Source: DATCDE01 sp038252405 (GTDB taxonomy: Bacteria > Actinomycetota > Actinomycetes > Prado026). Taken from it: 13,618 nt of DNA. Position 1 is the stretch's first letter; the number at the start of each line of letters is the position of its first letter. Position numbers and translations under genes: made by a program. This document shows, piece after piece, positions 6,012 to 12,128 of the stretch. The notes beneath the pieces were generated by a model. It ran no database searches. It saw only the letters and a list, made by a program, of their open reading frames with translations, and was not told where the DNA came from. The DNA lies in NCBI GenBank assembly GCA_038252405.1, contig JBBSAJ010000056.1, positions 1 to 13,618 on the forward strand, in the 5' to 3' direction.

Positions 6012-6902
6012 ATGCCCGGCACCATGTACCCGCCACCCGCCCCCACCATTACGGGCGCGCTCATCACAGTCGATGCGTTCCTGCGCACCCCCAGCCGGGT
6101 GCAGCGGGTCGTGGAAGACCTCGCGCTGAACCGCTTCGTAGCCGACCTGATCTTCTCGGCTGGGGACGCGCAGGGGGGCGCGGTCATCTACGACCGGGTG
6201 CTCGCCAGCGAGCTGTTCACCACCCGCGACGTTCAGGCCATCGAGCCCGGGTCGGAGTTCCCCGTCGTTGACGTGGACCAGGCCACGCCGACGCCTGCTG
6301 TGGTCAGCAAGTGGGGCGGGGCGGGCATCGTCACCTACGAAAGCCGGGACCGCGACTCCCGCGACGAGCTGAACCGCCAGCTGACCCGGCTGCGGAACAC
6401 CCTCGTCCGCAAGGTCGACACCGTGGCTATGGCGGCTCTCTCGGCCGACCCCAGCGTCGGCACCCAGGTCGCCTCGGCCAATTGGTCGACCTCGGGCGAC
6501 ATCATCGCGGACCTGGAGACGGCGCGCTCCACGATCGACAACGCCGACCTCGGCTACGAAGCCGACACGATCATCATCAACCCGGCGCAGCGGCTCGACA
6601 TCAGCAAGAACGCCGCGCTGCGGAACGCCCTGCCCCGCGAGACGGTGGCATCCAACCCGGTCACGAGCCGCGACCTGAACGGCCTGCTGTCGTTCCCCAA
6701 CTGGATCGTCAGCAACCGCGTGCCGGCTGGGACCATCTACGTCATGCAGTCGAAGGTCATCGGCAGCCAGAGGGACGAGGTGGCGCTGTACACCCGCGTG
6801 GTGGACCAGCCCGAGCGGGAGCGCGTCCTGCTCATGGCCGGCCGCCGCACGGTGCCGATCATCACTGACCCCCTGGCCGCCGTCAAGATCACAGGAGCCT
6901 AA
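6012..6902 (+). CDS. Major capsid protein (HK97-fold type)
   Basis: A 296-residue protein that should form the capsid shell. Recognisable stretches are an N-terminal helix region (LALNRFVADLIFSAGDAQGG ~36-55), GSEFPVVDVDQATPTPAVVSKWG (positions ~77-99) for the spine region, an R/D-rich central helix (RDSRDELNRQLTRLRNTLV), DTIIINPAQRLDI in the A-domain, and the C-terminal RRTVPIITDPLAAVKITG (~277-295). Length and pattern match capsid proteins of Mu-type actinophages. The start has a good AAGGAG at 6000-6005. It lies after protease, scaffold and cement genes, as expected. A delta domain and fast proteolytic site cannot be placed with confidence. Confidence 0.85.
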   Translation: MPGTMYPPPAPTITGALITVDAFLRTPSRVQRVVEDLALNRFVADLIFSAGDAQGGAVIYDRVLASELFTTRDVQAIEPGSEFPVVDVDQATPTPAVVSKWGGAGIVTYESRDRDSRDELNRQLTRLRNTLVRKVDTVAMAALSADPSVGTQVASANWSTSGDIIADLETARSTIDNADLGYEADTIIINPAQRLDISKNAALRNALPRETVASNPVTSRDLNGLLSFPNWIVSNRVPAGTIYVMQSKVIGSQRDEVALYTRVVDQPERERVLLMAGRRTVPIITDPLAAVKITGA

Positions 6903-6905
6903 GTC

Positions 6906-7310
6906 ATGGCCATCATCGGTAAGGCCCCCGCGGCCAAGGACGAAGCACCGGCAGTCACGTTCGAGGAGGGCGTCAACCCGACCCCCGGCACCGAGCAGCA
7001 CCTGGCCGAGACGGCGGCAGATGGGGGCCTGACCCAGGTCACCGAGGCCACCGACGCCCTGGCGGTCCTCGCCGCTGGAGCAGCCGCCCCGCTGGCCGAC
7101 CAGGCCGCCGCGGGTGGGGTCGCCCTCACCGGCAAGACCGTGGACGGCGGCGGCAGCAGCCAGGCCGTCGTGCTGGTCAACCGGTACGCCTTCATCGCCA
7201 AGCTGGACGGGGAGAAGTACCACCTGGTCGCCGAGCGCGGCGATGTGGTCACAGTGACCCCGGCCGAGCTGGAGCGCGGCGAGGGCCTCGGCGCCCTGAC
7301 CAAGGGGTAG
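6906..7310 (+). CDS. Hypothetical protein downstream of the capsid gene (Mu gp35 position)
   Basis: A 134-residue protein with AGGAG at 6893-6897 before ATG 6906. Residues 1-85 are Ala/Gly/Thr-rich and low-complexity. The last ~45 residues (LVNRYAFIAKLDGEKYHLVA, then RGDVVTVTPAELERG) look like a compact beta domain that is better conserved in character. Genes in this position in Mu-type phages encode small head or connector-associated proteins of unclear role. RGDVV.V...E.E.G resembles short capsid-adjacent proteins of other actinophages, by memory only. Confidence 0.7.
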   Translation: MAIIGKAPAAKDEAPAVTFEEGVNPTPGTEQHLAETAADGGLTQVTEATDALAVLAAGAAAPLADQAAAGGVALTGKTVDGGGSSQAVVLVNRYAFIAKLDGEKYHLVAERGDVVTVTPAELERGEGLGALTKG

Positions 7311-7478
7311 CCGACCGTGAACGGCGCCGCGTCGAGCTGAGGCCCCTTCTTGGCAGGAGCCTTCCTTCCCGCCCGGCGCGACCGACCTCCCCGCCTCGGC
7401 GCTGGGCACCGCCGTGATCTCCTCGGGCTCCCGCCACTACGCCGCGCTGCTGCCCGAGCTCAGGAGAGGACCGCCACC
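7311..7478 (+). other. Intergenic stretch with a coding-like but start-less frame
   Basis: No gene can be called. GTG 7317 opens only a seven-codon frame ending at TGA 7338. In the +1 frame, 7339-7470 has strongly G/C-biased third positions and protein-like sequence (TDLPASALGTAVISSGSRHY, then AALLPEL) but no good start codon and no stop before the next gene; the frame stays open to 9012. It could be a decayed or frameshifted small gene, an indel in the assembly, or chance in GC-rich DNA. Confidence 0.4.
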
Positions 7479-7982
7479 ATGCCGACCGCGATACCGCTGG
7501 CCCCCGGGGTCGCGGCCGTCCCCCCGTTCGGCGCGACCGTCGACGGGGTACGGGCCCTCATCCCCGAGGCCGTCATCCCCGACGAGGCCCCGCCCCGCAG
7601 CAAGCTCGTCGTCAGCGGCCAGGTCGTCGTCTGGCTGGCTGACCTGTCGCGGCGTGTCTCGCTGCGCCTGGCCGGCTGGGAGGCGCTGCGGCTGGTGCAG
7701 ACCGACGCCGAGGCGCTGCTGGGCCTCGCCGCCCCCCGCGAGCGGCTCGCCGCGTACGCACGCGACCTCGTCCACAACGGCGCCGCGAGCTACACCGAGT
7801 CCGCCAGGCACCCCGAGCGGGCGCAGGACGGCTACGCCGCGGTGCTGTGGACCCGGTTCCTCGACGGGCTGGGCGAGCTACGGCTGTGGATGGCCGCCGA
7901 GCTGGAGGCGCAGACCCCCGGCATCGGCGGTGAGGCCAGCTTCCCGCTGGCCTCGTTCACCCCCGAGCGGCTGCGGTTCTGA
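7479..7982 (+). CDS. Head-tail connector protein (Mu gp36 position)
   Basis: A 167-residue protein. ATG 7479 is chosen because AGGAGAGG (7462-7469) precedes it at good spacing; an upstream TTG at 7350 would add 43 Arg-rich residues with no coding character. Residues ~22-60 (DGVRALIPEAVIPDEAPPRS, then VVVWLADLSRRVSLRLAGW) resemble the opening of adaptor proteins that dock under the portal. The remainder is helical. Position after the capsid genes and before a gpG-like gene supports a head-completion role. The stop overlaps the next start by one base (TGATG at 7980-7984). The exact family is uncertain. Confidence 0.65.
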   Translation: MPTAIPLAPGVAAVPPFGATVDGVRALIPEAVIPDEAPPRSKLVVSGQVVVWLADLSRRVSLRLAGWEALRLVQTDAEALLGLAAPRERLAAYARDLVHNGAASYTESARHPERAQDGYAAVLWTRFLDGLGELRLWMAAELEAQTPGIGGEASFPLASFTPERLRF

Positions 7983-8440
7983 TGGCCACCCGCCTCCAGC
8001 TGAGCTTCTACGGCGACCGGCAGCTCGACCGCACCCTGGCGAAGTTCAACGCAGCCAAGGACATGCGCCCGGCCTGGCAGTCGCTCGCGGCCCGCTTCAC
8101 GCGGATGGAGGCGAAGCAGTTCGGCTCCCAGGGCGGCTTCGGCTCGGGCGGCTGGGCGCCCCTCTCCCCGCGGTACGCCGCGTGGAAGGCGAAGCACTAT
8201 CCCGGCAAGGGCATCCTGGTCCGCACCGGCGAGCTGCGCCGCTCGCTGACCCAGCGGCCCCTCGGCACCGAGGTTCTAGAGAAGTCATTCATGGTGATCG
8301 GCAGCAACGTCGAATACGGGGCGCACCATCAGCGGGGCGGCGGCCTCCCGCGGCGGCGGCCCGTCGAGTTCCCCGACGCCGAGCGCCGAGCCTGGGTCAA
8401 GGTCATGCACCGCTTCCTCCAGGGCAACGGCCGCTCATGA
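7982..8440 (+). CDS. Phage virion morphogenesis protein (Mu gpG / P2 gpS-like)
   Basis: A 152-residue protein with the family's central signature: GGWAPLSPRYAAWKAKHYPG (~54-73), then ILVRTGELRRSLT (~76-88), MVIGSNVEYGAHHQRGG (~102-118) and LPRRRPVEFP. This W-x-PLS...K....L..TG.L..S pattern followed by Y...HQ.G......R marks the gpG/gpS tail-completion family, which acts in head-tail joining. It starts one base inside the stop of the connector gene, and its own stop overlaps the terminator start (ATGA at 8437-8440). In Mu the gpG gene lies before the protease; here it is after the capsid gene. Confidence 0.82.
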   Translation: MATRLQLSFYGDRQLDRTLAKFNAAKDMRPAWQSLAARFTRMEAKQFGSQGGFGSGGWAPLSPRYAAWKAKHYPGKGILVRTGELRRSLTQRPLGTEVLEKSFMVIGSNVEYGAHHQRGGGLPRRRPVEFPDAERRAWVKVMHRFLQGNGRS

Positions 8441-9012
8441 TCGGCCCCGAGGGCGTCGCGCAGCTCCTCGCCACCCGGCTGGCCGAGGCCGTCCCCGCCC
8501 GCCTGACCGACCTGGAGCTGCGCCTAGACCTGCCCGCCAACAGCCTGCCCCGGCCCAGCCTGGTGCTGCCCCGCGACACCTTCGACCTGGCCCTCAACGA
8601 CTATCCGGCGCTGCTGGTCATCCCCCAGGAAGTCCGCAGCATGGCCCGCAGCGACGTGGGCGACGACGGCGGGGAGACGTTCCGCGTCCGCTACGCCGTT
8701 CGGGTCTACATCTGGGCACGCGGGGAGCATGAGCAGGACGCCGACCTGTGCCGCAAGCGGCTGACCCTGGCCGCCCGCGAGGTGCTGCTGGACCGCTCGC
8801 TCCTCGGGCCGGACGGCGCCATCGACCCCACCACCCTGATCGAGTCCTACAGCGACATCGCGGTGGACGAGAAGCTGGCCGCGACCGTAGCCGCCAGCTA
8901 CCTCGGGGTCGATCTGGTGTTCGAGGAAGACCTGGCCGGGCCAGGCCCCAACTACCGCGCCGACATCATCCACCCGGCGTACGACCTCGCCTTCGACGTG
9001 CCGCTGAGCTAG
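8437..9012 (+). CDS. Tail terminator / neck protein (Mu gp37 position)
   Basis: A 191-residue protein beginning at ATG 8437 within the stop of the gpG-like gene. It has the layout of tail terminators: an N-terminal helix (MIGPEGVAQLLATRLAEAVP), a strand near YPALLVIPQE (~53-62), a second beta segment FRVRYAVRVYIWARGE (~82-97), a helix with CRKRLTLAAREVLLDR (~104-119), and a last strand near YLGVDLVFEEDL (~160-171). Terminators cap the tail tube and sheath at the neck so that the tail can join the head. The frame is open upstream to 7414, but the upstream part lies over two better genes and is not counted. Confidence 0.68.
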   Translation: MIGPEGVAQLLATRLAEAVPARLTDLELRLDLPANSLPRPSLVLPRDTFDLALNDYPALLVIPQEVRSMARSDVGDDGGETFRVRYAVRVYIWARGEHEQDADLCRKRLTLAAREVLLDRSLLGPDGAIDPTTLIESYSDIAVDEKLAATVAASYLGVDLVFEEDLAGPGPNYRADIIHPAYDLAFDVPLS

Positions 9013-9017
9013 CGCGC

Positions 9018-9039
9018 GACACGCGGCGCGTCCCCCCGC
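9018..9039 (+). repeat. GC-rich upstream element, copy 2
   Basis: GACACGCGGCG, a CG insertion, then TCCCCCCGC: the counterpart of the element at 4268-4287. It ends 29 nt before ATG 9069. CTAG of the preceding stop (9009-9012) stands just upstream. As in copy 1, the downstream gene has no clear Shine-Dalgarno. Confidence 0.4.
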
Positions 9040-9068
9040 AAGCCCGCCCCGCCGCCGAGCCTGGCCCC

Positions 9069-9380
9069 ATGACGCACGTCACTGGCTTCAACGCCACCTC
9101 TGGTCCGCTGCTGATCGACCGCGCTGGGCATGTCCTGGGCAGCGGGGAGTACGCCCCCGTCCGAGAGGACGAGCAGCCCGCGAAGGGGCACCTGGCCGCG
9201 GGGCGGCTGCTCGCTGTGGAGTCCCCGCAAGGGGCCGACCCCGAACAGCTCAACCCCGACGCGATAGACGCCTTCGTTCACACCGCCGAGGCCAACGGGG
9301 GCTCGCCGCCGGCGGCTCCCGCGGCGGCCACCGCACCCGAGCGGGCCAGCTCTGGCCGCTCCTCGTCGAAGGAGGGCTAG
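9069..9380 (+). CDS. Small tail-region protein (Mu gp38 position)
   Basis: A 103-residue protein just before the sheath gene. Residues ~10-48 (GPLLIDRAGHVLGSGEYAPV, then KGHLAAGRLLAVE) form a compact segment reminiscent of the short Mu gp38/DUF2635 proteins, whose function is not known to me. The rest is Asp/Pro/Ala/Ser-rich and ends SSSKEG. ATG 9069 has no visible Shine-Dalgarno; the gap of 56 nt from the previous gene holds the GC-rich repeat at 9018-9039. The family link rests mainly on position. Confidence 0.6.
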   Translation: MTHVTGFNATSGPLLIDRAGHVLGSGEYAPVREDEQPAKGHLAAGRLLAVESPQGADPEQLNPDAIDAFVHTAEANGGSPPAAPAAATAPERASSGRSSSKEG

Positions 9381-9383
9381 ACC

Positions 9384-10853
9384 GTGCCAGGAGTCGTCGT
9401 ACGCACAGCCACCCGCTCAGGCCCCGCAACTGACGCCGCCCCCGGGGAGGCCCGCTATTTCGTGGCGGGGCTGACCGAGCTCGGCGACACCGCCGCCGCC
9501 ATCCGCATCCGCTCCACCATCGAGCTGGAGCAGCTCACCGGAACCCGGGTCACCTATGGCGCGATCTATGACGACCTGCGGACCTTTTTCGAGGAGGGCG
9601 GCGGCAGCGAGGCGTGGGTCGCCCGCGTCGTCGGCGCAGCCGCCACCGTGGGCACGCTGAGCCTGGTCGACCGAGCCGTCGCCCCGGTAGCCACCGTGCG
9701 GATCGACGCGGCCAACCCTGGCGCCTGGAGCACCCGGCTGACCGTGGCCGTGGAGGCTGGCAGCAACGCCTCCACGTACCGGCTGCGGGTCCACCTCGAC
9801 GGCGCCCAGGTCGAGAGCTTCGACAACCTGGCCACCCCGCAGGACGCAGCCGACACGCTGCTCTCCCGCTCGGTCTACATCAGGGCCACCAACCTCGGCT
9901 CGGCCAGCGTGGCGCCGCTGAACCTGCCCGCCATCGCCGGGCCGGTAGCTCTCTCGGCTGGCACCGACGACCGGGCTGCGGTCACCGCGACCACGGTCGG
10001 CAACGCCCTGGGCCGCTTCTCCGCCGACCTCGGCACGGGCGCTGTGGCCACACCCGGCTACGCCTCCAGCCAGACCGGGGCGGCGTTGCGCACCCATGCC
10101 ATCGCCACCCGGCGGATCGCCCTCTGCGCTCCTGCGCTCGGGGAGACGATCATCGGGGCCATCGCTGCCGCTGACAGCCTCGCCACCGTCGATGGCGGCG
10201 AGCACGTCGGCCTGTTCTATCCTTGGATTCGCATCCCGACCGGGGGCGCGACGAGCAAGCTCGTCAGCCCCGAGGGCTACGTGGCGGCCTGCCGCAGCCG
10301 GGCGCAGCGGGAGGCCGGTCCCTGGCGGGCGCCTGCTGGCGAGATCGCCATCAGCGCCTTCGTGCTCGGCGTCGAGCGGGAGCTGACCCGCGCCGAGGGC
10401 GACCAGCTGGACGAGGAGCGCGTCAGCGCCATCCGCACGATCAACGGGACGACCCGGCTGTACGGCTGGCGCAGCCTCTCCACCGACGAGGCGAACTACG
10501 CGCTGCTGACCGGCCGGGACACCCTGAACCTGCTGGCCGTCACCGCCAAGGCCCGCCTGGAGCAGTACGTCTTCCACACCATCGACGGCCGCGGGCACCT
10601 GTTACGCGACGTAGAGGCCGAGCTGGTCGGGCTCCTCGACCCGCTGCGGCAGCTGGGCGGGCTGTTCGAGCGCATCAGCGAGGACGGGACCAGCCTGGAC
10701 CCGGGGTACAGCGTCGACGTTTCGCCCGCCGTGAACACCCCCTCGGTCCTCGCCTCCAACGAGATTCGGGCCGTCGTGGCCGTACGGGTCAGTCCGGTCG
10801 GGCAGCTCGTCAGCCTGACAATCGTCAAGGCCGGCCTCGGCGCCACCGTCTAA
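9384..10853 (+). CDS. Contractile tail sheath protein
   Basis: A 489-residue protein that should form the contractile sheath around the tail tube. It starts at GTG 9384 behind a strong AAGGAGG (9369-9375). Features: the typical N-terminal strand PGVVVRT; GEARYFVAGLTELGD (~21-35), where sheaths set up the first domain; a variable beta domain (~90-160); and a conserved C-terminal half with ERELTRAEGDQLDEERVSAI, RTINGTTRLYGWRSLS, and a terminal strand LVSLTIVKAG. Length is normal. It is followed by the tube gene, as in Mu, P2 and other myoviruses. This gene is the main reason for calling the phage contractile. Confidence 0.88.
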   Translation: MPGVVVRTATRSGPATDAAPGEARYFVAGLTELGDTAAAIRIRSTIELEQLTGTRVTYGAIYDDLRTFFEEGGGSEAWVARVVGAAATVGTLSLVDRAVAPVATVRIDAANPGAWSTRLTVAVEAGSNASTYRLRVHLDGAQVESFDNLATPQDAADTLLSRSVYIRATNLGSASVAPLNLPAIAGPVALSAGTDDRAAVTATTVGNALGRFSADLGTGAVATPGYASSQTGAALRTHAIATRRIALCAPALGETIIGAIAAADSLATVDGGEHVGLFYPWIRIPTGGATSKLVSPEGYVAACRSRAQREAGPWRAPAGEIAISAFVLGVERELTRAEGDQLDEERVSAIRTINGTTRLYGWRSLSTDEANYALLTGRDTLNLLAVTAKARLEQYVFHTIDGRGHLLRDVEAELVGLLDPLRQLGGLFERISEDGTSLDPGYSVDVSPAVNTPSVLASNEIRAVVAVRVSPVGQLVSLTIVKAGLGATV

Positions 10854-10867
10854 GAAGGGCCTCTCTC

Positions 10868-11287
10868 ATGGCTGTGCGTAATGCGATCTCAACCCAGCGG
10901 CAGTTCCTCGTCCGCGTCTCGGGGATCAACGGCTATTTCTCCACCAAGGGCGGCGGCGAGGTCGAGGCCGACACCAGCAAGGCGTGGGACGGCGGCCAGC
11001 TCGCCCCCGAGGTGCTGTCGAGCCCAGCCGAGACGAGCAACATCACGGTGAGCAGGCCCTACCGGCCCACGATCCACCAGGCCAACCGCAAGCGCCTGAG
11101 CGGCCTCGTCGGGCGCTGGCGCACCACCATCAGCGTCCAGGACGTGGACGCCGACATGCGCGCCATCGGCCGGCCCACCACCTACGCCGACGCCCTCCTC
11201 GTCCGCGCCTCCCCGCCCGAGGTGGACGCCGCCTCTGGCGACACCGCGATGTGGGAGCTGGAGTTCGCCGTCTCGGGCGAGGCGTAG
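10868..11287 (+). CDS. Tail tube protein
   Basis: A 139-residue protein directly after the sheath gene, start ATG 10868 with GAAGGG at 10854-10859. Pattern typical of myovirus tube proteins: N-terminal strand QFLVRVSGINGYFSTKGGGE (~11-30), TSNITVSRPYRPTIHQ (~56-71), a helix RKRLSGLVG, TTISVQDVD (~86-94), and a closing strand AMWELEFAVSGEA (~127-139). Copies stack as rings inside the sheath and form the channel for DNA. A frame open upstream to 10223 lies inside the sheath gene and is not used. Position, size and strand pattern agree. Confidence 0.82.
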   Translation: MAVRNAISTQRQFLVRVSGINGYFSTKGGGEVEADTSKAWDGGQLAPEVLSSPAETSNITVSRPYRPTIHQANRKRLSGLVGRWRTTISVQDVDADMRAIGRPTTYADALLVRASPPEVDAASGDTAMWELEFAVSGEA

Positions 11288-11349
11288 CCCCATGCTCCAG
11301 GGGGCGGCCTCCACCCGGCGCGCAGGCTGGTGGGCTAGCGTCCCGCAGC

Positions 11350-11910
11350 ATGACGAACACCCTGAGCGACGACACCTTCCTGTCTGATCCCGACGAGGGG
11401 AGCGCCGACGACGCCGACCTCATGGCGGGCGCGGACGCCGTGATCGACCCCAGCGGCGGCAGCGACCTGGACACCCTGCGGGCCGACCTGGCCGCCGAGG
11501 TGGTCGAGGAGATCGTGCTGCTGGTCCCTGGGCGACCCGGCTACGAAACCGTCCACACCGCCGACATACCGGCGCAGATGATGGACCAGCTGCGCAAGCG
11601 GGCCAAGACCCGCGGCGGCCTCAACGGCATCAAGCTCTCGGCCCTGCTGCTGGCCCAGACCAACACCGGCATCCGCAAGGGCGGGCGGCGCCTGACCGAC
11701 GAGGACGGGCAGCCCCTCGTCATCCGCAGCGGCTCCTTCCTGGAGATCCAGGGGGCGAGCACAGCGGCCGAGGCGGCCCGCAAGTTCTACGGCCGGGACG
11801 GCGACCTCGACGCCGCGAGCAGGGCGCTGCTCACCGCGGCCGGGTGGGGCGCCGAGACGGAGGGGATCATGGTCGGGGACGAAGACACCCCTACCCGGCG
11901 CCGAGGGTAG
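11350..11910 (+). CDS. Tail assembly chaperone, upstream frame (gpG-type)
   Basis: A 186-residue protein between the tube and tape measure genes, where long-tailed phages encode a pair of overlapping chaperones. The N-terminus (~1-45) is acidic and disordered. The middle is folded: VVEEIVLLVPGRPGYETVHT (~50-69), then MMDQLRKRAKTRGG, and helices up to ~170. It ends DEDTPTRRRG. It should bind the tape measure protein and help tube polymerisation. ATG 11350 has no clear Shine-Dalgarno. Its last ~22 codons overlap the frame of the next chaperone segment, offset by -1, and its stop lies in the loop of an 8-bp hairpin. Confidence 0.75.
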   Translation: MTNTLSDDTFLSDPDEGSADDADLMAGADAVIDPSGGSDLDTLRADLAAEVVEEIVLLVPGRPGYETVHTADIPAQMMDQLRKRAKTRGGLNGIKLSALLLAQTNTGIRKGGRRLTDEDGQPLVIRSGSFLEIQGASTAAEAARKFYGRDGDLDAASRALLTAAGWGAETEGIMVGDEDTPTRRRG

Positions 11911-12110
11911 ACCCTCGGCTGGCCTGGCTGAAGGCCGATTGGCGGCTGCGGAACGCTGCGCTGGTGGCCTGGACGTTCCACCTGGACCCGCTGCTGCTCC
12001 TCCAGGAACCTTCCACGCTCAACCGCCTCGTCCGACTAGCGGCGCACGACTTCATCCACGATGAGCTGGAGAAGGCTGAGAAGGAGGCTGCGCGCAAGCG
12101 CCGCCACTAG
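11844..12110 (+). CDS. Tail assembly chaperone, downstream (-1) frame (T-type extension)
   Basis: This frame opens at GTG 11844, but only the part from ~11907 looks like protein: helical, Leu- and Glu-rich (LAWLKADWRLRNAALVAW, then FHLDPLLLLQEPSTLNRLV, and HDELEKAEKEAARKRRH). It has no start codon with a ribosome site. It is offset by -1 from the gene upstream and overlaps its end, as for chaperone pairs made by programmed -1 frameshifting. A shift near 11892 would give a fusion of about 253 residues. Translation from GTG 11844 as a separate 88-residue protein is the alternative. The tape measure gene follows 18 nt later. Confidence 0.65.
   Translation: MGRRDGGDHGRGRRHPYPAPRVDPRLAWLKADWRLRNAALVAWTFHLDPLLLLQEPSTLNRLVRLAAHDFIHDELEKAEKEAARKRRH
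11900..11919 (+). promoter_or_regulatory. 8-bp hairpin around the chaperone stop codon
   Basis: GCCGAGGG (11900-11907) pairs perfectly with CCCTCGGC (11912-11919), leaving the 4-nt loop TAGA that holds the TAG stop (11908-11910). It starts about 7 nt after a CCT codon at 11890-11892, a usual distance between a slip site and a frameshift-stimulating structure. No T-run follows, so it is not a typical terminator. Confidence 0.5.
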
Positions 12111-12128
12111 CGGGACAGGGGGCGCGGC

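Noticed and set aside
4749..7409. An 886-codon open frame on the minus strand across protease, cement and capsid genes
   Set aside because: It is antisense to several well-supported plus-strand genes and its product is low-complexity Gly/Arg/Val-rich. GC-rich DNA with few A/T bases gives long spurious frames opposite real genes.
7414..8436. Upstream extension of the tail terminator frame
   Set aside because: The frame is open but overlies the connector and gpG-like genes in another frame, and gives an Arg/Pro/Ser-rich product typical of shadow translation.
9417..10598. A 393-codon minus-strand open frame opposite the sheath gene
   Set aside because: The sheath gene is well supported by Shine-Dalgarno, length and family pattern; the antisense product is Gly/Asp-rich and unlike any protein I know.
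11887..11910. A canonical slippery heptamer for the chaperone frameshift
   Set aside because: I checked the overlap in the zero frame (including G-GGG-ATC, C-GGG-GAC and A-GGG-TAG) and none fits X-XXY-YYZ; the frameshift remains an inference from frame layout and hairpin.
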